Of a DNA stretch of 64,000 nucleotides, positions 27,301 to 39,300 are shown one piece after another. How positions within the stretch are numbered: the stretch's first letter is position 1; each line of letters starts with the position of its first letter. The DNA is from Orthonyx spaldingii. Taxonomy: Eukaryota > Chordata > Aves > Passeriformes > Orthonychidae. The stretch spans positions 1,246,557 to 1,310,556 of the forward strand of contig VZTJ01004385.1 in NCBI GenBank assembly GCA_013397795.1, read 5' to 3'. The translations under genes and the position numbers were made by a program. The notes beneath the pieces are model-generated. The model searched no databases, was not told where the DNA came from, and saw nothing but the letters and a program-made list of their open reading frames with translations.

Positions 27301-30300
27301 CATATAATTCAACATCAAGAAGCCCTTGAGGATTTACTTAAATCAGTCAGGGCTGGATTCTTGCGAGTGGGTTCCCTTCTACCTTCGCATGTCATTGTTA
27401 CTTTCTTAAATAAAAGTCTGGCAGTCACTGAGACATAAAGGTTGTGATAATTTCTTTTCTATCACACTGGGACTTCTTTTGCCAGCAACACTGTTCTCAG
27501 GGAAGCTGCCTCAAAGCACAGCAAATATAAACATCTATTTTAAAAGAGGTTATTAAAAAATATTAGCTGTGCTGTTACTTAAATAAACACATGAAGAATT
27601 CAACTCACAGCAGTGCTTGAGTCCTCTTGGACTTGTCAAAATCATCTAAATTAAAGGGAGCAGGATAAAGCACTTCATGTTTTCTGCGTTGGGCATCCCT
27701 GACTTTAATATAGGAGGGAATTTAACTGGGGAAACTAAAAACAAAAGTAAACATTCCAGAATAATTTGGGTTGCAAGGGACATTAAAGCTCGTCCTGTTC
27801 CATCCCCTGCCATGGGCAGGGACACCTTCCACTATCCCAGGCTGCTCCAAGCCCCAATGTCCAACCTGGCCTTGGACACTTCCAGGGATCCAGGGGCAGC
27901 CACAGCTGCTCTGGGCACCCTGTGCCAGGGCCTCCCCACCCTCACAGGGATAATTTCTTCCTCATACCCCATCTAAATGTTCCTTTTTTCAGCTTAAAGC
28001 CATTCCCCTTTGTCCTTCCATGCCAAAGGATGAATAAAGTTAATAATATATAAAATATGAAAGCAGAGCTGCAGGATTTGAGTTCAGAATTCTGGGGAGG
28101 ACATCTTCTGCTTGGAAATTCTCTCAAGGGGATTTATTATCTCTATAAATATAAAATGCATCTCTGGAATGACTGCTTTTTTAATTCATAAAAATGCACC
28201 CTTTTATGTTAAAGTGGCAGAAACGTGCCAGGCTATTGCTCTGCTCATAATGGATTTTTCAGTAGATTCTTTTTTTTCCCCTCAAAGATACTTAGGATGT
28301 GCCAACGTGCACAAGTGTCCTCACCCAAAAGCCCCCTGCTGACGAGGCAGCTCTGAGCCAGCCTTGTGGGCATGCAGGCCATATGCTCCCTCCAGCTCCC
28401 TGGGGAATGCAATATTCCTAATAACCAGCCCGTGGAATGTGGTCTCCACTCTTTGCAGGCAGTGGACTCTGGAATTAGCCATCCTGGCTGCTGTGTCTGG
28501 GAGCCTTGAGCTGTGAGGGTGAGCTCTGGCTGGGCTCTCCCATGGATTCCCCGGGGCTGCTCTGGGGTTCCTCCTTTCCCGGAGCTCTCCGTGCCTGCCG
28601 AGCCCTCTGAACTCACGGATCACGCTCAGGCCACCAGGCCAGCCCTGCCCTGTTGGTCTTCACGAAATATTTGTGCCTCATAAAAGCGTGGAGTAAGGAA
28701 TTCACGAGGGGATGGTGGCAGCGGGCCGGCGCACTCGGCCGGGATCCAGGCCCTCGGCACGTTCCTCCAAGTTCTCCGCATCCCTCCAGACCTCTCCCAA
28801 TGTCCAGCCCTGCGTGATGTAACCCTGGCTGCTTCCTGTTTTTCAGGAGATGACTTTTCACTGATACAGCAAGAGATATATATGGTTAAAGAATGCAAAC
28901 ATTGCAACATAGTCGCCTATTTTGGGAGTTATCTCAGGTAAATCCCACTTTTTATATCAACATTCCTGCTGGTTCTTTCCTAAAACAATCCCAGTCTGGT
29001 TTGGTCCTTGTATCCTCTTTAAATCTTCTTCCAGAGGTTGAATTGCCCTTGGTTTGTTGGGGTTTTTTTTAATTTTTGTTTTAAAGCCAACCCAATTGGT
29101 TTTAAAAAACAAAAGTGACTAATAGTTTGTTTTCTCTGCTGGCCAAAAGGCTGGAATATTTTTATCACTAGGAACAGAAAGAAACTTTTCCCTTGGAGAC
29201 TCTTGCAACATATCCAGGCCTACTCACACATTTATCAGTTCTAATATAAAAGCAGCTCGTTATTTCTCTAGAGCAGAATTGCCTTTGGATATTTTATTTA
29301 ATTATAGTTCTCTGGGCTGTGAAGGTATGGCCGGGGAGTTAAAAAATCTGCGCTGCTGGTAATAACATTTTTCACAGTTCTGGTGTACCAGAGGCAGAAC
29401 CAAGGTGGTGTCAGCTGGCTGCACCTTCCCATTAAATGTTACACAGGAAATTGGGGAATATTCTGCATTTCTGTGGAACTCTGCCATTTATCAACTGGCT
29501 CTGTGGGAATATAAATCAGCACTTTGCCTGCTTGGTCTTTTTTCTACAAGGCTTCATCTTTAGGTTTCTTGGAGGGCTGCATTTACATAATCTCCATAGC
29601 CCAAATGGACTCAAGTGGAATGAAATGGCTGAATTTCTAATTCCCCATTTTGGAGGGCATGGAGAGTTTTTAAGATATGATGAGGTAATCTCAATTTAAG
29701 ATGGAAACACTGAGTTTAGTGTGTTACTTAATTTAATTTTGCTGATAGCAGATAAACCTCAGGTGTTTTATTGCAGAGTTAAAGCACCCCCTTTTAGGTT
29801 TGATACGGTTTGAACGTTTCTCAGGGACTTTGACATAAAAGTTTCATTTTTATTGGTGAAAATTTATATTGATAACATGAGAATTTATATTAATAACATG
29901 AGAATCTGTATTAATAACAGTGTAACTGCTGGTCATGTATCAGAATGTGTATTTTTAACAGAGAGTGTTCAAGACCAATAGAAAACAATTGAAATAATGA
30001 TGACTAACCCTGTTCTGCATCCAGATCAATCAGTCTCTGATGCCTGTGTTTTAATTTTGTTTTGGTAGCCGTGAGAAGCTGTGGATATGCATGGAATACT
30101 GCGGTGGGGGATCCCTCCAAGACATTTACCATGGTACTTGGGCACTTATTTTCACGTTTTTAACTTTGGGAAGCTTTCTGCAAAGAAGAAAAATAAGCAA
30201 TAAACCTACAGGGAATGGTTGGCACTGGATGTGGAGGGTTTGGGGGCATAAACAGTGTTTTTTAGCTACAGTTAGTAGATTTTGAGAGCACTTTTCAGAT

Positions 30301-33300
30301 ATGGTGACCAGCATTTTGGGCTGGTATTTGACATTTTATGGCAGAACAGTTGGATATGGACACTGTGCATGGTGTGAGAAAGCAGTTTTCATTGGGAAAT
30401 CTCAAAATTTGATCTTTAAAGGGGGAAAATCACTCTTATTCCTGCCCCTGTGAAATACCATCTCACTCTTGCATTATTTTCCTTCCTGAAGTTGCATCTG
30501 GAGTTGTTGATGCTGTAGAATAATTTATTGGAGTTGTTGGAAAAACAGCTGGGGACTTGCTCTGCCTTTAAATGATAGCACTGAGTTTTTGGATGCCAGA
30601 GCTCTTTCTGTTTTATTTTTCAGCTACTTAGTACAAATCCTTTAAAACAATTTCAATCCCCATAAATAGTCCCTAATATGGAACATTCCCATTTTTAATA
30701 CTAAAATATTAGCAGAAGTCACTGTTAGTTTCCTCACAATACAGAGAGCTACAAAATTACTTGTAAAATAATAATTAGATTCTGTGAAAACAGGTTTTCT
30801 TCTCACTGTGGGTATTGTCTGCTGTTATGGTGCTGTTTGGGGTATTTTTTACAGAAAGCCTCTCTGTAAAAGAGGCAAACAAACCCCTCTTTTCAGCTCA
30901 ATGTACAATACAGATCATGTAAAACCAGCCTTTAACTTTTGCCTGGACCAATCACTTTTTGGCTGCTTCACAGTGTTATTTATGTGCTGTATGTTGTAAA
31001 CTTATTTTTCAATCTTTATTTCCAGTAACAGGACCACTGTCAGAGTTACAAATTGCTTATGTGTGCAGAGAAACTTTACAGGTACTGTCCTTCTGCAGGT
31101 GCACAATAAAGTGTTTCTTCCATGTAAATTAAGTAGATACAGAAAATTATTTCAGTTCCATCACTTCTCTTGGGAATCAAGCAGAAACCAATTAACCAGG
31201 GTAACCTGTTAGCTTCTATACTGTAAATAAAAATGAGCAAGAAACTCAGTGTAAATATTTCCTTACATTTTGAACTGCCTGCCTGCCCTGTGGTGGTAAA
31301 TTTGATGATGTGTGGGGGTAAAATACTGCAACCAGATAAATAAAATTCCCTTTCATTTTGGGACTGCTGATAGCTGAGAAATACAAGGCAAAGCACCCCC
31401 CTTATCTGCAAATCTCAAATAAAATACACTGAGAAATAAAATAATTGAGAAAATTAAAAATAAAATACATTGAGAAAATTAAATTTATGAAATGGGACTG
31501 GCTTTGCAGGATGTTAACAGATGGCAGAATAACCCATTGTGTCTTTTATTTTCAGGGTCTTGCTTATTTACACATGAAGGGCAAAATGCACAGAGATATA
31601 AAGGTAACTTGGAACCCTGAGAAATTTATCTTACAGTTCCTGGTGCAGGAAAAGCATTCCTGACAAAGATTTTACATTTATTTTGTTTTAGGGTGCAAAC
31701 ATTCTACTAACAGACCATGGAGATGTCAAATTAGGTGAGTTGCCTGAATTTTATAATATGGATTTAACAGCCATGTGGATGTGGCACTTGGGGACATGGG
31801 GCAGTGCTGGGGAGTGGTTGGACTCTATGATTTAAAGGTCTTTTCCAACCTAAATGATTCCATGATATTTTGGAGCAATATTTGATGATAGAAGGTGATG
31901 ACAAAGTGTGTATCCATGGCTTGGCTGCGTAGGAGGAGATGAGAAGTTTTGCACTCTGTCAAGAAATTATAGATACTTTTATTATTTAACCACCAAGCAT
32001 TGAAGCCTCCCACATTTTCCTGGAATTTTTCAGGCTGGGATTACCTAGATATCAGTGTTTTTATCCCTGACCAGGATGGCAGTTGTCCCTCAGAGTCTCC
32101 AAGATCCCGTGTGTGGGACAGCATCTCCTGAGCCTGGCAGCCTCTGGGAAAGTGGGATCTGATCCTGGCTCTGTGGGGGGTGTTTGGCATTTCCACAAAG
32201 GTGGAGGAGAGGAAAACTTTGAAGTCTGCAGGGAAAAGCTGCCATGGGATTGTCATCATTCCCACTGGAATCAGGGCAGTTGTGTCTTAGTTCAACACCT
32301 CCACACTCCTGTGGGGAACCAGGAATGCTGTGCTGGGAAAGGACAGCTCATTAAAAAAGGAAAAAAAAAAATAGGAGTAAAACCTTGACACTGAGAGGAG
32401 ATTCCATTCCTTGCCTTAAATTTGGGATATGCACTGGTAGCTGCCTTTTGCATGGCTGGATTTTCCCAAGTTACACTCCAGCTTTCACACTACCAGTCAA
32501 TCAAAATAAAATGGATTTAAATGATTTTTGGCTCTGCAAAACCACCTGATGTTTGGGAGCTCTGAGGGCAAGGGATGCTTGGCCCTTCGACAGTCTCCAG
32601 GGCAGAGAACAGATACCCCCTCACAGTTCCTCCATAAATAACACACAAAAGGTACCTTTTCCAAGGCATGATGCTGTTTTTCCTCTTAAATTGAATATCC
32701 ACAAATTTTGGCTGATGTGAGATGGAAAAATGATCTAAGAGAGGAACTGCATGTAGAAAGAAAACTCCTTGATTTGACGTCACGTCAGTGAAAACATTAA
32801 TGATCCCATTATTAATCTTTGTTTCCCTTAATGAATTTTTAAATTGGATGAGACACATGATTGTTCTTTCATAACACAGTAAGATTGTGGTCTTAAACTG
32901 TGATTTTTAAGGCTCTGATGATTTTATTTTATTTTTCAGCTGACTTTGGGGTAGCAGCAAAAATAACAGCCACTATTGCAAAGAGGAAATCCTTTATTGG
33001 CACCCCTTACTGGTAAGAAACCTCTCTGATTGCTGTGCTGCAAAGCTGAGCCTGTATTTATGCCAGAAATTCTCAAAGACACACATATGTATGTAGAAAT
33101 TGCATAAATTCCCTTTCTTCCAAGTAAAATGCCCAAAGGCTAAAAATCTGGGAAGCACTGATTGGAGCTGATCTGTTGCTATAACAAAAGCTGCTTGATA
33201 TTTGAGGCAGAGTTAATTTATTTATGCAGAATATTCTCCCTTTTGTGGGGGGATACCAATGGTTATTTAGTTACTCAGTCTTACATTTTTAGTGACTAAA

Positions 33301-36300
33301 ATAGTGCCTTTCTGATTTGTGTGCAGAAAGAAAACCAGATTTTTAAACTCTCTTTTAATCATCCCTACTGATTATTGTCTGCACGAGGCAACATTTAATA
33401 TGCAAATAACCACTGAGCTGGATTAATATGCAAATCTAGCTGGGTTTTGGCATCACTGGGGTGCAGAGGAGCTGCCTGGGGTGGTGTTTTTGGGCAAACA
33501 GCTTCATGCACACAATGGCTTTGAATTGTTGCTGCCCTGCTGGAGGAGGAGGGCTGAGGGCAGGGGGATTATCTGGTCATTAATGCATTTCCTGGGAATG
33601 CTGAGCCTGCTGCTATTCCCAGCCCCTGACCTGGGCCAAAGCACCTCTGGGTGCTTCCCGAGGACATCTCTGGGTGCTTCCCTGCTCCTCTTGGGAATGG
33701 GGGTTGTGCCCAGAGGTGCTGTGGGTGACCCCGACGTTGTTTTTGCAGGATGGCCCCCGAGGTGGCGGCGGTGGAGAAGAACGGGGGGTACAACCAGCTG
33801 TGCGACATCTGGGCCGTGGGCATCACGGCCATCGAGCTGGCAGAGCTCCAGCCACCCATGTTCGACCTCCACCCCATGAGGTTTGTGTTCCTCTGCCTCC
33901 AGGACCTTCCTGAATCCCAGCAGGAACTGTCAGGATTCAGTTTAACCTTTTCTGCAGCTCAGAACTAGGAACTCGCACCAAGATTCCGTCCCTGAGTGTC
34001 TGTTTTCATGTCTGTCTTTAAGGCATCAGTTTGGAGCCAAATCATTACATTTGGAATGGAAATTATAACCAAAATCTTGACATTTTGACATTTTTGGTGG
34101 CACTTGTCCTAGCGGGAGGTGTCCCTACCCATGGCATGGGGTTGGAATGGGATGGGCTTTAAGGTCCCCTCCAACCCAAACCATTCTGGGATTCCAGAAT
34201 CAAGAATCTGATTAAGAACGGGGCAGATTTACTGGTGATAGTAAACCACTAGAGAAGCCATAGCCTCATGTTTAACAGGATTATGCATGGCACTAAAAAT
34301 ACTTCATTTAAAGATAAAATCAACAGATTCCTTGTATCTCTCCTTTAACAGAGTTAAGGAGACTCCAATCCAGTTTCACCAGTGTGATTTTTACTATAAA
34401 GTGGTAAAGCATTTAGATTTTAGAATGAAATCAATTTTTTTTCATCATATTATATAATTACTCTTTCTTTCCCTTTAGGGCTCTGTTTTTAATGTCAAAA
34501 AGTAATTTCCAACCGCCAAAGCTAAAGGAAAAAGCAAAATGGTAGGTGGAACTCCTTCCTTTGTTCCATATTTTGTTGGAGTTAGGTGATTTTTAGCTCC
34601 CTTCCAATCCAAATCATTCTATGATTCTATAATTTTATAGATAAATGGAAAAATATTTGTTATTGTTGAAGAAGGGACCCTTCTTTGGTGCTCTTTATAT
34701 GTTCTAGAAGAAAAATCTTTATTCTGTCCCCTTAATTCCTGTCATGGGGCATTTGCCCTGGTCAGTGGGGCAGGTGATGGTTTAATCCTGTCATGGTTTC
34801 TTTACCCTGTGATAAACTCCTGGTTCCATTCTTGGTTTATTTTCTGTACCAAAATGTTTTCCATGCAAGTTCCATGTATCAAATGGGGTTTTTTTCCTAT
34901 TTTGTTAACTTGGACATGCAATTATTCAAACCAGAGGTGAGATACCTTAACAACATTCTGCTTTATCACACCCTCTTGTAGTCTGCTTAGCAACTGTCTT
35001 AAAATCAATAATAGCTTGAAAAATTAAACATAAACCCTCCTTTTTCTTTAAGGTCAGCAACATTCCATAACTTTGTCAAAATAGCACTTACAAAAAATCC
35101 AAAGAAGAGACCGACTGCAGACAGACTTCTCTCTGTAAGTGGTTTGGGACATTTGGTGACCTCAGGAAGGGATCTCTTGCTTCAAAATGAGCAACAGATC
35201 GATAGGAAACCAAAGGGGAACCATTTTCTTTAATCTTAAAATATGGGGGGTGAAATCTGAAGGAAAGAGATGTTGATCAGCTCATAGGAAGTGGATTTTG
35301 TTCAGTATTTTTACACAATTTTATACAATTTTTGGTGGGAATGATTATAGAAATTGTGTGGTGTTAACCTTGGCCTTCCTGCAAGTTGTGCCTCGGGACC
35401 TTTCCTGACTCCCAGAAATTTCAGTGGCTCTCGATGTCTCTCTGCTTTCCCAGACTCCGAGCTACTGATGTAAAAAATGAAGTTCAAGTGTAATTATTTG
35501 TTTGACTGGAGTTTAATTTCCAATTTCCAAGTGGCCTAGAGCGTGATGTTTCCATGTTTATGTTATTAGCAAGTCCAGCCATGAAGGAGTCATTAAAACA
35601 ACAGCTGAGCCTCCAGAAAGCAGAAAAAAACCCCCTGTAACTGTATTGAATGTTTATTACTGAAAGTAACCTATTAATTGCCTATCAAAACTTCTTTTTT
35701 TGTGTGTTCTTTGTTGTGGTTACAGCACGGCTTTGTGGGGCAGCCTGGTCTGTCGAGGTCTTTAGCGGTCGAGCTGTTGGACAAAGTCAATAACCCCGAG
35801 AACCACACCCACTACGGGGAAGTCGACGACGACGATTTTGAGGTGAGAACATCTCTTATTCTCTGCCTTTTGTTAAAACTGCACTTTAAATGTCCTGCTC
35901 TGCTTTGGGAATCTAAGACTGAAGCCCAGGCAGGCTGGGTGCAGCAGCTGCTCCTTGTCCCTGTTGGTTTGGTTGTTGCTGGGTGCTCTTCCCTCACGTC
36001 TCCCTTCCCGCCCTGCAGCCTCACTCCGTTATCCGCCACACAATCCGCTCCACCAACAGGAACATCAGGGCAGAGAGGACAGCATCCGAGATAAACTGTG
36101 AGTTCCTGCTCTGCTTTCCTCTTTTTTTGGGGGGGTGATTTGCCTCTGGGGGATGTTGTCGTCGTTGTTTCCCAAAAAGCTCTTCCCGTTTGGGAAGCAG
36201 ACCCTGGAGAAGCAGCACATACAGGTGAATCTCCATTAATAATTATTTAAAATTAAAATGAATTATCAGTATTAATAAACTACTCACATGGATCTAAGCT

Positions 36301-39300
36301 GAAATGGTGAGGGTAGAAATGGTTTTATCTCCGGGTTTGCTCAAAAGTCTTTGGTAGCACCAACACTGGCAGCTCCTCTGCACCACCTGCATCACACTTG
36401 GGGAAATTTGCTCTTAAAGAGTCTCTTTGTGTGCTTTCACATGCATTTCAAAGTGACAAGTGGTTAAATAGTTATGTTCCTGTGATTTGGTATTTGCTTT
36501 TGGCCTTTCTTGTGGGTTTCATATTTGCAAATTCAAGCACTCAGACAATGAGGCTGATATTGAAGTGCTGCTCGTTTGAGAGGCAAATTCAGTGTTGTGT
36601 ACACAATATTTAAATCTGTTCCTACCTGCTTTTCACTGTAGTGAGCACTGAAAGGGCCCTATTGCAAGGTTTTGGGTATTAATTATGAAAACTCAATGTT
36701 TTGTAGTTGATAAGCTGCAGTTTGAGCCCCCTCTACGGAAAGAAACAGAAGCTCGGGATGAAATGGTAAGGATGAGTTTGGGGGTTTCTTTATTTATTAA
36801 AATCACAGTATCTTCACAGTTCTGGGGTTCAACCCTGTTTTTTTCCTGTTACTTATTCCTGCTTGGTCTGGATATTACACCATTTCCAGGTTCTGGTTTA
36901 AAGTCTAAGAAAATACCAATAATTACTTTATAGATTGTAAGGTGTTATTTCTCTTTGGAATTTGATTTTCCTGCTTAGGGATCATTCTGCAGGGCTGGGG
37001 AATCCCTCAGGCCTCCTTGTGTGTGGTGGATAAGGTACTTCAAGATACTTCAGTTTGACAAGAGGGGGTAAAAATCACAATTTCTGCATTTTCAGGCTGT
37101 GGCAGCTGGCAGTGACTTTGCTTCACATTGGAATCCTTTTGTTGATGGAAGCAACAAGTAAGTTCAGATAAAACCAGCTTTTATTTCTGTGACTGAATGT
37201 GAAACTGAAAGAAAAATGAGTTATGGTGGAAAAATCAAATCACAAGCCGTGACCCACTTTAATATTGATAAATTAAGGAGATGTTACCCAGTGTGCAGCC
37301 CTCCTTCTGCAGGTGCTTGGTCAATTCCCTTGGAGAGTGGCTTTTAATCTCTTCTAACCACCACCAGTAGCTTGTTTTAAGTTTGTAGATGGGAAGTGAA
37401 GTGTAAATGCATGACCAGGACAGTGACATAACACAGCCACAGTGAATTTCCTGCAGCAGAGCCGAGTTCAGGATCCTGCTCTGGCCTCACACTTCTCTTC
37501 TGAGCCGTGGCTGTGGTTGTGACATCCTGTGACAAGGCCTGTGCACAGCCCTGAACTTGAGAAAGGGAAGGAGAAATCAGTTCTGAATGTTTAATTTTGC
37601 CAAGCTCAGTGACACTGCACCACTCCTCCTGCTGTGGGTCTGATCAGTGTCATTTATAATTCAGCCACAGAGTGTTTTGGGGTGAAATGTTTTAGGGAAA
37701 GATGTGTTTATAGCTGGTTTCCCTGGGATGAAGCAGGCCTGAAGTACAGGAGCACAACTCTCTCCAAGTTAGGATTGAATTTTTAAGGTGTATACCTTCC
37801 TTTTGCTGCTGAAGAGTGGATTCTGAATGCCTTTAAAGGCAATCCCTGGATTTGCAGTCAGGAGTGTGGAGGTTCAGATGTAGGGAAAGATGGTATCTGG
37901 GCTCAGATAATTGCTCAGCTCAAAGAGCCTGTTTCCCATCTTTATTTGGCACTGAGCAGCAGACAGTGAATTTCTCTGGCTTTTTTTTCTGCAGATAAAA
38001 GTCTTGCATAAGCTGTCAGCTGACATTACAGCCCCCTGGAAAGCTGCTGGAGATTGCCAGGATTTGAGCCTTTTTAAGCATCCTGCTTTTCCTCTTCCCA
38101 GTCTCATTGCAGCAGGAGTCTGGGGGGCTCTGGGCCTGCACTCTGGGGGGCTCTGGGCTCAGTGCCTGTTCTCCTGCCCTCCCTGTGCCCTGGGTTTGTT
38201 TGTGTGACCCTGCTGAGCTGCTGAGTTTTGTGCAGACAGCTGGAATCTGTGGGCTCCAGGAGCAGGGAGGGAGGGAGGGAAGCTCCTCCTGGCAGAGGCT
38301 CTCAGGGATTTGATCCTGTTCCCGTGGCTGTGTCTGCACCAGGCTGTGCTAAAGCTGCAGCAAACATTGCCAGGGCTATAAATCAGTAAATAGGTACGGA
38401 CTCAGTGTTGGAAGGAGGGCAGGCACAGCAGTCCTGGGTGGTGGATCCGTGCTGCTCACTTGGAAACCACTTCCAGTTGGAAAGATAAACAGGAAATGCA
38501 TAACTCCTCTGTCCCAGCAGTTCTGAGTAATCCCTGGGATGTCCAGAGAGGATGTGTGCTGGGGGGTCCTTGCTTTTCCTGCCCTTTGGGTTTTAGCAGA
38601 GTGGATGAGCAGGGATATCTTAGACACAGGAATTATTCGACTGGAAAGGGGAATAACAGAATGTGTGCCTGGTGACTGAACTGATTCCTTGGGGGTTTTT
38701 ATTGTAGCTTTTTAAAATTGTGCTTTTAAATTACTCTGCACTATGGAGGTGGTTTTTATTGATGGTTTTCATAGAATCCCAGAAAGATTTGTGTTGGAAG
38801 GGACCTTAAAGCCCATCCAGTTCCACCCCCTGCCATGGGCAGGGACACCTTCCACTATCCCAGGTTGTTCCAAGCCCCGTCCAGCCTGGCCTTGGACACT
38901 GCGAGGGATCCAGGGGCAGCCAAAGCATCTCTGAGCAACAAGAACTTTGCAAAAAGAAAGTTTTTCTCTTTTAATTTTTTAATAGTTCCTGTTGGCAACT
39001 GTCTGCTGCTTTCCCTCAGAAGTTGCAGGGAAATTTCACATTAATCCAAATTTGGCTGAGTTTTCCTGTTCATTGCCCTTTATAGACAAAGCTTGGAAAT
39101 TGCCATTTTGCAAAATTTTATCAGGGTTGTTGGGTTGTTGTTTTTTTTGTTTGAGGTTATACTTTCAGTGCTGCTTTGATCCTGTAGTCACAATTTCTTT
39201 TTTTTTGTTGTTGTCCCTGGAGTAGCTTTGAAACAAAAATTCCCACTGTGGTGGGAAACAGTCTGGGTCTTTTGTGTATATGTATAAATAAGGAAACTTC

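Larger units (their letters stand above)
19161..28846 (+). other. MAP4K5: MAP4K5 intron 2 (9.7 kb)
   Basis: It contains CR1 fragments near 19.8, 23.1, 24.6-25.0, 26.8-27.1 and 27.8-28.0 kb, a pyrimidine-rich block at about 25.5-26.3 kb, and an AT-rich CR1-free stretch near 21.5-21.9 kb that looks like possible conserved non-coding sequence. No exon-like coding segment was recognised. Confidence 0.85.

Noticed and set aside
33481..33879. Long open frames on both strands over MAP4K5 exon 9
   Set aside because: They are shadows of the GC-rich exon in other frames; the true frame is fixed by APE and DIWAVG motifs.
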